Shown here: piece after piece, positions 1-5,496 of the stretch
Layout: each line of letters opens with the position of its first letter
Numbering within the stretch: position 1 is the stretch's first letter
Origin: DASWJQ01 sp964517315
GTDB lineage: Bacteria; Chloroflexota; Anaerolineae; Anaerolineales; E44-bin32
DNA length: 6,841 nt
Direction: 5' to 3'
Assembly (NCBI GenBank): GCA_964517315.1
Contig: CAZFCJ010000155.1
Coordinates: 1-6,841, forward strand
Program-made: the position numbers and the translations under genes
The notes under the pieces: model-generated
Database searches by the model: none
Told to the model about the DNA's origin: nothing
What the model saw: only the letters and a program-made list of their open reading frames with translations

Positions 1-662
1 CGCCCTGATAGTTCCCCGGATCGAGAGGTTCGCCTGTGTTGGCAGCCTGCATGCGCAGCCAGTTGAAGGTGCTCAGCACCTCGCCGGTCAGGACGAAACC
101 GATGAACCGATTTTCCGGCGGGTCATAGATTGCGCGCAGGAACTGCTCGATCCAGACAATCTTTTTGGTGGCCGCTTGCCCGAGCGCGCCGGTCTCAATC
201 GTTCGATCGAATGTGCCCCGGTCCCAACGGAGCGTGGCGAAATCCGCTTGATCCGGGGCTTGGGTGAAGAACGGCTTAGCGTTCCTGAACTCCAGGAACA
301 CGGGCCAAGGGTTGGTGGGGACCGCGTGGCCGGTCTCCTCGCTGAACCGCATCACCGTCGACTGCAACGCCCCGGGGTCGCCTTGGAACAGTGGCCCTTG
401 GAGCATGTGGACCCCGAAGCCGCTGCGCGCGTGGTGGCGGCTGAGGATGTAGCGTGAATACCAGTAGGACTCAAGGTTGAACTGGCCAAATGTGATGTCC
501 GCCGCCGTGATTGGGGCGGGAGCTGCTGTCGGCTCCGCGGGTTGGGGCGTGCTGGTGGGAGCAGNNNNNNNNNNGAGTTGCACCGCCGCCGCACGCCGCT
601 ACCGTCAGTGCGACGGCAACCGCTATAAATACCATCCTCTTGAGTTGACCGACGTGCATCAT
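1..662 (-). CDS. Lipoprotein of unknown function, 5' part, interrupted by an assembly gap
   Basis: The predicted product is exported and lipid-anchored. The start at 662 is ATG, followed directly by a second ATG at 659, with an AGGAGGT Shine-Dalgarno 5 nt upstream. The first 24 residues form a short basic start (Lys8, Arg9), a hydrophobic stretch (MVFIAVAVALTV) and a lipobox VAAC, with Cys24 as the lipidation site followed by Gly-Gly-Gly. After the N run, a frame open to the window edge (187 codons) begins with a Pro/Thr/Ala-rich linker (APTSTPQPAEPTAAPAP). It continues as a normal-looking soluble domain with segments such as NPWPVFLEF, TKKIVWIEQFLRAIYDPP and FIGFVLTGEVLSTFNWLRMQ. I do not recognise this domain. 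The 3' end lies outside the window. The codon frames on the two sides of the gap differ by one base with ten N, so a straight translation appears frameshifted. Sensible protein on both sides argues for one gene. Substrate-binding lipoproteins often start this way, but nothing visible assigns a ligand. Confidence 0.82.
565..574. other. Assembly gap (10 N)
   Basis: Ten consecutive undetermined bases lie inside the lipoprotein gene, just after its lipid-attachment Cys and before its Pro/Thr/Ala-rich linker. The frame downstream is coherent only if the true number of missing bases is a multiple of three (possibly zero), so ten is a placeholder. Low-complexity linker DNA is a plausible cause of the assembly break. 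Confidence 0.97.
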
Positions 663-667
663 AGGAT

Positions 668-674
668 ACCTCCT
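668..674 (-). promoter_or_regulatory. Shine-Dalgarno AGGAGGT of the lipoprotein gene
   Basis: The minus strand reads AGGAGGT, a near-perfect anti-16S match, ending 5 nt before the ATG at 662 and 8 nt before the second ATG at 659. Either ATG could serve. It excludes the longer frame running up from 947 and the internal ATG at 635, which would leave too short a signal peptide. No convincing -10/-35 promoter was found upstream. Confidence 0.85.
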
Positions 675-821
675 CGCTCCTCCGTCAACGCGCGGTACGA
701 GCCGTCCAAAAGCAAGGTGGATCTTCCTGATACCGCAATTCACTTGGGGACTGATTGATTGAGGGTAGATGGGACCCCGTTCATCTATTGTCACCATAAG
801 AACCGGCGGCGTCGATCTTAA

Positions 822-851
822 GTAACTCGAGTTACATATTGGGGGATCCCC
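822..851. promoter_or_regulatory. Two adjacent perfect palindromes (possible operator)
   Basis: Positions 822-835 read GTAACTCGAGTTAC, a perfect 14-bp dyad. Six bases later, 842-851 read GGGGATCCCC, a perfect 10-bp dyad. They lie 160-190 nt upstream of the lipoprotein start in an AT-richer patch of non-coding DNA. Dyads of this size are typical of dimeric repressor sites. One such 14-bp dyad could occur by chance in a few kb, so the regulatory role is only a suggestion. Confidence 0.3.
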
Positions 852-909
852 GCGTTGGGATGAGCAGGGCGACGAAAATTGGGCAATGCCTTCTGGCCAG
901 GAGGAAGGA

Positions 910-1426
910 CTGGCCATTGACTGCGAAGCGCCGAATGATAGGGCCATAGGACTTGGCTTGAAGACCGTTTCTAAAGCCGCTCCTGCCGCCTGCAGCGTGA
1001 TCCCTCGCCCACTTTGCCGTCATCCTGCGGCCGCATCGCGATCGCACAGGTCCGCCTTTCTAGGAGGCCGACGGATCTCCAAACGCCGTGCATGGAATTT
1101 GGCGACCCACGGGAGACGCCGAGGGCGGGGCACCTGCCCCCGTTCCACCATTGCATCTCTCAGAACTTGCCCTGGGCGCCGGCGGCCTCGGCCGCTTGGG
1201 CCGCCTTGCGGGCCCGCGGATGCACCAGCCGGTTGGAGAAGTGGCGGAACACGGAACGTACGCCGCCGATGTCGCGGTTTTAAATCTCGTCGATGACGTA
1301 CTCGGTCTGCCCGCGGTACGGGCACTCGCACTCGCCATATCCGACGATGGTCGCGGCCGCGTGGTCAGGGCCCTTGATGTGATCGTGTTCGCTGGCCGGG
1401 ACGGTCAGATTGAATCGGCTGGCCAC
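910..1426 (-). pseudogene. Decayed DsbA-family (thioredoxin-fold) thiol oxidoreductase
   Basis: Intact relatives catalyse thiol-disulfide exchange in the cell envelope through a CxxC motif. From a GTG at 1426, with GAGGT just upstream, one minus-strand frame reads LTVPASEHDHIKGP, then TIVGYGECECPYRG. This matches the family pattern of an N-terminal DHIxGP followed by VEYGDxECPYCG. The frame meets TAA at 1280-1282, continues as SVFRHF and then KAAQAAEAAGAQGKF, which correspond to the conserved FRHFP and HAAEAAxAQGKFWEMH blocks, and hits TGA at 1160-1162 exactly where the family has Trp. After about 1150 the frame is lost. A different frame at 964-1005 (residues RDHAAGGRSGFRNG) resembles the conserved VxxDxxxGxxSGVxGTP region, and VNGQ ends at 910. 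The second catalytic Cys is Arg. Several independent lesions make sequencing error unlikely. The identification of the 1156-1426 part is firm; the 3' boundary is approximate. Confidence 0.8.
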
Positions 1427-1645
1427 ATAGACCTCGGGGAATTGTTCACCAATTGGAGGCTAGGTATAGGCGGAAGCGGGTCCGCCGTTCGCTGGAGCAC
1501 GCGACGGGCGCCCCTGAATTGGCGAGGCGAATCCGGATGCCTCCATGGGCTGGACTCTGGTACAAATCATACTCGTCACACTGACTCGTACCGCGCGTCC
1601 AAGTTAACGTCGGCCAAGGTGAGGGCCGCGAGGAGAGAAGAGACG
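1427..1645. other. Divergent intergenic region before the DUF1801 gene
   Basis: It lies between the start of the decayed DsbA gene (minus) and the DUF1801 start (plus). A plus-strand frame is open through it in phase with DUF1801, but its translation shows no family character and it also runs antisense through the DsbA remnant. I therefore treat it as non-coding. Small dyads are present, for example AATTG/CAATT at 1440-1454 and GGCGGA/TCCGCC just downstream. It should hold the DUF1801 promoter, but no -35/-10 pair is convincing. Confidence 0.55.
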
Positions 1646-2089
1646 ATGCAGTCGAATGCGGAAACCGTCCAGGAATACTTGAGCCAGCTGCCGAAGGAGC
1701 GGCGACAGGCGGTCGAGAGCGTGCGCCAGGTGGTGCTCGAGAATCTTCCGGAAGGCTATGAGGAAGCGATGAACTGGGGCATGATCAGCTACCAGGTCCC
1801 TCTGGAGACGTACCCGGATACGTACAACGGCAAGCCGCTCATGTACGCCGCGTTGGCCTCGCAGAAGCGCCATATGTCCCTCTATCTGACCGGGATCTAC
1901 ATGGACCAAGAAGCCAGGCAGGAGTTTGAACAGGCCTACAAGGCCACCGGCAAGCGCTACGACGTCGGGGCGTCGTGCGTGCGCTTCCGCAAGCTGGAGG
2001 ATCTGCCGCTGGAGTTGATCGGTGGGGTGATCGCCAGTCTGAGCGTCGAGGATTTCGTGACCCGGAGCGAGCAAGCCAGGTCGCGCTGA
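1646..2089 (+). CDS. DUF1801 family protein (YdhG-like)
   Basis: A soluble cytoplasmic protein of 147 residues, close to the usual single-domain length. The DUF1801 (PF08818) pattern is clear: an N-terminal helix pair (VQEYLSQLPKERRQAVESVR), the block EEAMNWGMISYQVP at about 39-52, a central strand block (ALASQKRHMSLYL, about 69-81), and a C-terminal block with Cys111 (CVRFRKLEDLPLELI). There is no signal peptide or membrane segment. Members share a frataxin-like fold, and the Bacillus subtilis member YdhG/Fra has been described as an iron chaperone. Whether this protein binds iron cannot be read from the sequence. The ATG at 1646 is preceded by AGGAG with 10 nt spacing and begins exactly where family similarity begins. 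The same frame is open upstream to 1088, but that part is antisense to the DsbA remnant. The gene is monocistronic, convergent with the VWA operon, and ends in a set of alternating hairpins. Confidence 0.92.
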   Translation: MQSNAETVQEYLSQLPKERRQAVESVRQVVLENLPEGYEEAMNWGMISYQVPLETYPDTYNGKPLMYAALASQKRHMSLYLTGIYMDQEARQEFEQAYKATGKRYDVGASCVRFRKLEDLPLELIGGVIASLSVEDFVTRSEQARSR

Positions 2090-2109
2090 GGTTCAGCGCC
2101 GGGCGCTGA
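2083..2109. repeat. Three alternating inverted arms (GCGCTGA / TCAGCGC / GCGCTGA) at the DUF1801 stop
   Basis: GCGCTGA (2083-2089, containing the stop codon TGA) is followed by GGT, then TCAGCGC (2093-2099), then CGG, then GCGCTGA (2103-2109). The middle arm can pair with either flank, giving two mutually exclusive 7-bp hairpins with 3-nt loops. No T tract follows, so this is not a classical intrinsic terminator. It could protect the mRNA 3' end or simply be a decayed repeat. Confidence 0.7.
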
Positions 2110-2247
2110 GCATTGGGCCTCTGGCCGTTCGCTGCTGGCCGCCGGCCGGGGAAGTTGCTGGCAGCTAGCTGCTATTTTGGCCCCGCCGATTGCACGTTCG
2201 TACGGGAGATCGACCCGACATGAATGGCCGATTCACTGAAACAATCT

Positions 2248-2284
2248 AACACAAAGACTCAAAGCTCTCTCTTTGTGTTCTTTT
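2248..2284. terminator. Likely transcription terminator between convergent genes
   Basis: AACACAAAGA (2248-2257) and TCTTTGTGTT (2270-2279) form a perfect 10-bp stem around a 12-nt loop, followed on the plus strand by CTTTT. It would stop DUF1801 transcription. The same stem read on the minus strand would face the end of the VWA operon, though there the T-rich tail is weaker (AGATTGTTTC). The AT-rich stem and long loop are atypical for an intrinsic terminator. Confidence 0.55.
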
Positions 2285-2293
2285 AGATATCCG

Positions 2294-2315
2294 TTCGTGA
2301 CCTTCGTCTCTTCGT
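2294..2315. repeat. TTCGT short interspersed units
   Basis: TTCGT occurs at 2294-2298, 2303-2307 and 2311-2315, spaced 9 and 8 nt, with a related TTTGT at 2272-2276 in the neighbouring hairpin. On the minus strand the stretch reads CCACGAAGAGACGAAGG followed by CACGAA. The spacing is irregular and no protein is encoded. Confidence 0.5.
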
Positions 2316-2330
2316 GGTTAGCCCTCCGGG

Positions 2331-2374
2331 TCACAGATCACAGGTAACCGATCCCAAGTCTCCAGTCTCCAGTC
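2331..2374. repeat. Two short 7-bp tandem repeats
   Basis: TCACAGA/TCACAGG at 2331-2344 is a two-copy 7-bp repeat. AGTCTCC is repeated exactly at 2357-2363 and 2364-2370, with a third partial copy AGTC at 2371-2374. Two unrelated repeats with the same unit length, 12 nt apart, sit just beyond the 3' end of the VWA operon. This is slippage-prone spacer DNA. Confidence 0.7.
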
Positions 2375-2398
2375 AACCCACTGCCAATCCCCACAACT

Positions 2399-3469
2399 CT
2401 ACGGAATCCGATACCACCTCAACGACAATCCCACCGACGCCAGCAAGAACAGCGCGCCCAACCCGACGAAGATGAAGCTGATCTCGCGTTCTTCGGTCTG
2501 CACCTCGATCCGCTTGGGAAGGTCGCGGAAGACGTCCACCAGCTGGTCGGCGTTCTCGGCCCGGAAGTACTCGCCGCCGGTGGTCTCGGCCACCGCCCGC
2601 AGGGTCGGCTCGTCGAGCAGCAGGAATTGCGAGAAGCGCCCCCCGAAGCCGCTGCGGCCGATGCCGCCCAATCGGAAGCCGCCGAAGCCGTCCGTCCCCA
2701 TCTGCGCCGGCGTGCACACCATCTGGCTGAACTCGGTCGAGCCGAAGCCGATCGTGTAGATTCGCAGGCCCCGGTCCGCAGCCTGCTGGGCCGCGTCCAC
2801 CGGACGGGGGCCGCGCGTGTTGGCGCCGTCGGTCAGCAGCACGATGATGTCGGGCTGATAGGTTCGGTTGTCCGGCAGGCGGTCTTCGATGGGTGGGTTC
2901 AGGTTGGCGCCGCTCGGCGCCACCTCGGGGTTCACCTCGGCGATGGCGTCGATCCCCTTCAACGTGGCGCTGCCGATGGCGGTGCCGAGCGAGGTGGTCA
3001 GCGTGCGCATGGCCTGCTGCAGCCGCTCCTTGTCGCTGGTCGGCGGGACGATGATTTCGGCCAGGTCGGCGAAGGCCACGATGCCGATTTCCGTGCTGTC
3101 CGCCTGCTCCTCGATGAACCGGCTGGCCGCCTCCTGGGCGACGCTCAAGCGGTTCGGATCGACGTCGGTGGCGCACATGCTGCGCGAGACGTCCAGCGCG
3201 AGGATGATCGTCGTCTGGCTGAGCGGAACGGACACCTGTGCCGCGGGGCGCGCCAGGGCCGTCAGCAGGCTGATGATGGCCGCCAGGAGGAGGGCCGCCG
3301 GCAGGTGCCGCCGCCAGCGCCAACGGTCGGGGAGCGCTTCGCGCAGCAGCGAGAGGCTCGAGTAGAGCACCGCGTGGCGGCGTCTGCGCCGCAAGACCCA
3401 CCGGTAGACGAGCACCAGAATGGGCGGCAGCAGGAGGAAGAAAAGCATCCCTGGCCAGAGGAATTTCAT
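2399..3469 (-). CDS. BatA/BatB-like membrane-anchored VWA protein with Gly-rich insert
   Basis: A 356-residue membrane protein. Residues 1-24 (MKFLWPGMLFFLLLPP) form the first membrane segment typical of the BatA N-terminal region. A second hydrophobic segment covers about 57-74, ending in the family-typical ALARP. The VWA domain follows from about 86, and a last membrane helix covers about 330-350. The metal-ion-dependent adhesion site is complete: D93-x-S95-x-S97, T163 in SLGTAIG, and T213-D214-G215. Compared with the adjacent paralogue there are about 24 extra residues at about 250-280, rich in Gly and Phe (GFGGF, SGFGG). Cys99 and Cys252 are the only cysteines. The domain probably faces the periplasm or membrane exterior, binding protein partners through a divalent metal. 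It is the last gene of the operon, 66 nt after its paralogue. A GGTGAG 5 nt before the ATG serves as a modest ribosome site. Related proteins occur in aerotolerance (Bat) operons; the actual role here is unknown. Confidence 0.93.
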   Translation of the reverse strand: MKFLWPGMLFFLLLPPILVLVYRWVLRRRRRHAVLYSSLSLLREALPDRWRWRRHLPAALLLAAIISLLTALARPAAQVSVPLSQTTIILALDVSRSMCATDVDPNRLSVAQEAASRFIEEQADSTEIGIVAFADLAEIIVPPTSDKERLQQAMRTLTTSLGTAIGSATLKGIDAIAEVNPEVAPSGANLNPPIEDRLPDNRTYQPDIIVLLTDGANTRGPRPVDAAQQAADRGLRIYTIGFGSTEFSQMVCTPAQMGTDGFGGFRLGGIGRSGFGGRFSQFLLLDEPTLRAVAETTGGEYFRAENADQLVDVFRDLPKRIEVQTEEREISFIFVGLGALFLLASVGLSLRWYRIP

Positions 3470-3535
3470 ACCGGCTCACCACCTCGGATTGACTTCATCG
3501 TTTCGCAGCCGCCCCGTGATCGTGCAACATTGAAC

Positions 3536-4525
3536 CTAAGGGACCCGCCCGTACCAGAACAGCGAGAGTGCCCCGCCTGTCAAAAGCAGCAGCGCGCTCA
3601 GGCCGGCGACGAGCGCGGTGATCTCCATTTCCTGCGACCTCGTCGTCAACTGAAGATCGACCTGATTGTAGATGGCCTGAACCTGTTGGTCATTGTCGAT
3701 TCGATAGTACTCACCGTTGGTGACGTCGGCAATCTCCATGAGCAGCGGTTCGTTCAAGCGGGTCAGGATGTTGAAGCCCTCCACCTCGATCGTGTCCCCC
3801 TCCGTTGTGCCCACTCCGACCGGGTACACGCGCACGCCGGCCTCCGCCGCTATCTGGGCGATCTCGAGAGGATCGGGGACGTCGGTGTTCTCTCCGTCCG
3901 TGAACAGCATCATCACCGCCGACGAGTAATCGTCGATGCGCAGGGCTTCGGCGCCGTCCTCGCCAGTAGCCTCCTCGAGCGCAAGCGCCTCGCCGGCGAT
4001 GGCGTTCAATGAGACGAACATGCCCTCCCCGAGAGAGGTGCCGCCTTGCGGCGCGAGTCGCTCGATGGCGTCCAGCGCTTCCGCCTGGTCGTCGCCGGGC
4101 GCGTGCACGATCAGGCCGCTGCCGCCGAACGAAACCACGCCGACGCGCACGGTCGGGGGTTGATTTTCAACCAGGACCCGAGCGGCGGCCTTGGCGGCTT
4201 CCAGCCGGTTGGGTTCGACGTCGCCGGCCGTCATGCTGTTCGAGACGTCGAACGCGAGCACCAACGTGCCCTCGGTGCGCGGCAGCGCCATGGTCATCTC
4301 GGGGCGCGCCAGCGCGATCAGCAGCAAGCACAGTCCCAGGCCCATCACCGACGGGGCTAGATGACGCCGGACGCGGGAAAACCGGTCGACGTCCTCGTTG
4401 CGAGCGCCGAACGTCTGCAGGTCATCCGCCGCCGTCCGCTTTTCACGCAACCGGCTGAGGTAAACCCACGCCAGAAGCGGGATCAACAGCAGAGTGACCA
4501 GCAGCCCGGGCCAGATGAACGACAT
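3536..4525 (-). CDS. BatA/BatB-like membrane-anchored VWA protein
   Basis: A 329-residue protein with the same plan as the next gene downstream. The N-terminal segment MSFIWPGLLVTLLLIPLLAW is the first membrane helix, about 57-74 the second (again ending in ALARP), then a VWA domain, then a C-terminal helix at about 303-323. The metal site is intact: D93-x-S95-x-S97, T163 in GGTSLGEG, and T209-D210-G211. The metal-site residues D93, S95, S97 and T163 have identical numbers in both proteins, and the termini align (WPG near the start, WYGRVP versus WYRIP at the end). This indicates an ancient tandem duplication. The start is ATG with a weak TAGGTTGAA leader. It lies 53 nt after the DUF58 stop. 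A heterodimer or a division of labour between the two VWA proteins, as for BatA and BatB, is likely but inferred. Confidence 0.93.
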   Translation of the reverse strand: MSFIWPGLLVTLLLIPLLAWVYLSRLREKRTAADDLQTFGARNEDVDRFSRVRRHLAPSVMGLGLCLLLIALARPEMTMALPRTEGTLVLAFDVSNSMTAGDVEPNRLEAAKAAARVLVENQPPTVRVGVVSFGGSGLIVHAPGDDQAEALDAIERLAPQGGTSLGEGMFVSLNAIAGEALALEEATGEDGAEALRIDDYSSAVMMLFTDGENTDVPDPLEIAQIAAEAGVRVYPVGVGTTEGDTIEVEGFNILTRLNEPLLMEIADVTNGEYYRIDNDQQVQAIYNQVDLQLTTRSQEMEITALVAGLSALLLLTGGALSLFWYGRVP

Positions 4526-4578
4526 TTCAACCTAGCTCACTAAGCACTACGGGTCCCGGTGGCGACTTGGATTGGATC

Positions 4579-5496
4579 TCAGCGCCGCCGGTGCTTGCGC
4601 AGCGCGGCCATCCGGATCACGGTTTTGACCAGATCGTCCTCCGTGGACATTTCAAACAGCTGGACGCCCGCCCGGCGGAGGCTCGCTTGAAGTGAAGCCT
4701 CGCGGCGCCTGACCGCCTCGTTCAACCGCCGGCGGAAGGCAGGGTCGCCCGTGTCGATGTAAAGCTGGTCGCCGGTTTCGGAATCCTGGACGTAGACCAT
4801 GCCCGCCTCGGGCAGCTCATCCTCCCGTCGGTCCCAGAGCCGAATCCCGACCAGATCATGGCGGCGATTAAGGAGGCCCAGCGGCTTCTCCCAGCCCGGC
4901 AGGCTGAAGAAATCGGACATCAGGAAGACGAGCGAGCGGCGGTTGAAGGTGTTGTAGGCAGCTTCCAGCAGCGGCGCGAGGTCGGTTTCCCGCCCGGTCG
5001 TACCCTCGGTGGTTCGGCTCACTTCCTTGATAAGCCGCAGGACCTGCTGCTCGCCCCCAAGCGGCGGGATCGTCCGCTCAACCTCGCGGTTGTAAAGCAT
5101 GGCGCCGACTCGGTTTCCATGACGGGTGAGCAGCCTGGCCAGCGTTCCGGTCAGGTCGGTCAGCACCCGCCGCTTCGACCGCCCGGGCGGGCCGAACGCC
5201 ATCGAAGGCGTCAGATCGAGCAGGAACCAGGCGGTGATCTCTCGCTCTTCGTAGTATTGGCGCACATAGGGTTGGTTGAGGCGCGCGGTGACGTTCCAGT
5301 CGATGTGACGGATATCGTCCCCGGGCTGGTATTCACGCAGATCGGCGAAGTCGAGTCCGGGACCGTAGAAAAGGGTTTCGTAATGGCCCTGCAGGAGCCC
5401 ATCCAAGCGACGGATGACCTGCCAGTCCAAGCGCTGCAGGATTCTCTTCGGCGTCTCGGTCGGACTAGCTGGGCCGTCGGGCGAGCTGATCGTCAT
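4579..5496 (-). CDS. DUF58 protein (MoxR-associated, VWA-like fold)
   Basis: A cytoplasmic protein of 305 residues with no membrane segment. The DUF58 (PF01882) signature is well preserved: YGPGLDFADLREYQPGDD at about 44-61, then DIRHIDWNVTARL, then QPYVRQYYEERE at about 75-86. Downstream, the VWA-like metal motif reads D94-L-T96-P-S98, with T171 (GRETDLAPLL) and D195 (LMSDFF) as further candidate ligands. In MoxR operons this protein almost always sits beside the ATPase and is thought to link it to the membrane VWA partners; its biochemical activity is not established. The ATG at 5496 lies inside the end of the MoxR gene (32-nt overlap), with GGAG 10 nt upstream, indicating translational coupling and a fixed ratio to MoxR. 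The C-terminus is strongly basic (RKHRRR). Confidence 0.95.
   Translation of the reverse strand: MTISSPDGPASPTETPKRILQRLDWQVIRRLDGLLQGHYETLFYGPGLDFADLREYQPGDDIRHIDWNVTARLNQPYVRQYYEEREITAWFLLDLTPSMAFGPPGRSKRRVLTDLTGTLARLLTRHGNRVGAMLYNREVERTIPPLGGEQQVLRLIKEVSRTTEGTTGRETDLAPLLEAAYNTFNRRSLVFLMSDFFSLPGWEKPLGLLNRRHDLVGIRLWDRREDELPEAGMVYVQDSETGDQLYIDTGDPAFRRRLNEAVRRREASLQASLRRAGVQLFEMSTEDDLVKTVIRMAALRKHRRR

Larger units (their letters stand above)
663..909. other. Leader region between lipoprotein gene and decayed DsbA gene
   Basis: No gene is supported here. Open frames crossing it are extensions of the lipoprotein frame upstream of its Shine-Dalgarno, or have no recognisable content. It contains the lipoprotein ribosome binding site (668-674) and two perfect palindromes at 822-835 and 842-851. 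The promoter of the lipoprotein gene should lie here, but I cannot point to a convincing pair of boxes. Confidence 0.6.
2090..2398. other. Gene-free convergent intergenic region made of short repeats
   Basis: No coding frame here is supported. In order it contains the right part of the alternating hairpin set, a GC-rich patch with GGCCGCCGGCCGG, a perfect 12-bp palindrome GCAGCTAGCTGC (2161-2172) followed by TATTTT, the hairpin at 2248-2284, three spaced TTCGT units (2294-2315), and two 7-bp tandem repeats (2331-2344 and 2357-2374). From general familiarity, similar intergenic strings resembling 'cacgaagacacgaagg' occur in many environmental bacterial genomes. I infer that this is such repeat-rich spacer DNA. 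Confidence 0.65.

Noticed and set aside
471..947. 158-codon minus-strand frame starting upstream of the lipoprotein and crossing the gap
   Set aside because: The part before 662 lies upstream of a strong Shine-Dalgarno and looks non-coding. The part after the gap is in the wrong phase (His/Ser/Arg-rich).
1150..1290. Programmed recoding (stop readthrough or UGA as Trp) in the DsbA-like frame
   Set aside because: TGA ends normal genes in this window (DUF1801, DUF58, protease). The frame also carries a TAA, a frameshift and a lost active-site Cys, so decay explains it better.
1538..1566. Possible extended -10 promoter (TGG-TACAAA) for the DUF1801 gene
   Set aside because: There is no acceptable -35 box at a normal distance and the -10 match is only four of six.
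1088..1645. Long plus-strand open frame in phase with DUF1801, which would add 186 residues to its N-terminus
   Set aside because: Much of it is the exact antisense of the decayed DsbA gene. The translation has no family character, and a Shine-Dalgarno with the start of DUF1801 similarity sits at 1646.
2161..2176. GCAGCTAGCTGC followed by TATTTT as a second terminator
   Set aside because: As a hairpin it has only a 4-bp stem with a 4-nt loop and a very short T run; too weak to call separately.
2373..3482. 369-codon minus-strand frame overlapping the downstream VWA gene
   Set aside because: Its translation is an Arg/Pro/Gly-rich out-of-phase reading of the VWA gene; the 2399-3469 frame carries all conserved residues.
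2627..4012. 461-codon plus-strand open frame opposite the two VWA genes
   Set aside because: It is an antisense shadow in GC-rich DNA, with an Arg/Gln/His-rich composition and no recognisable motifs. The opposite strand holds complete VWA proteins with full metal sites.
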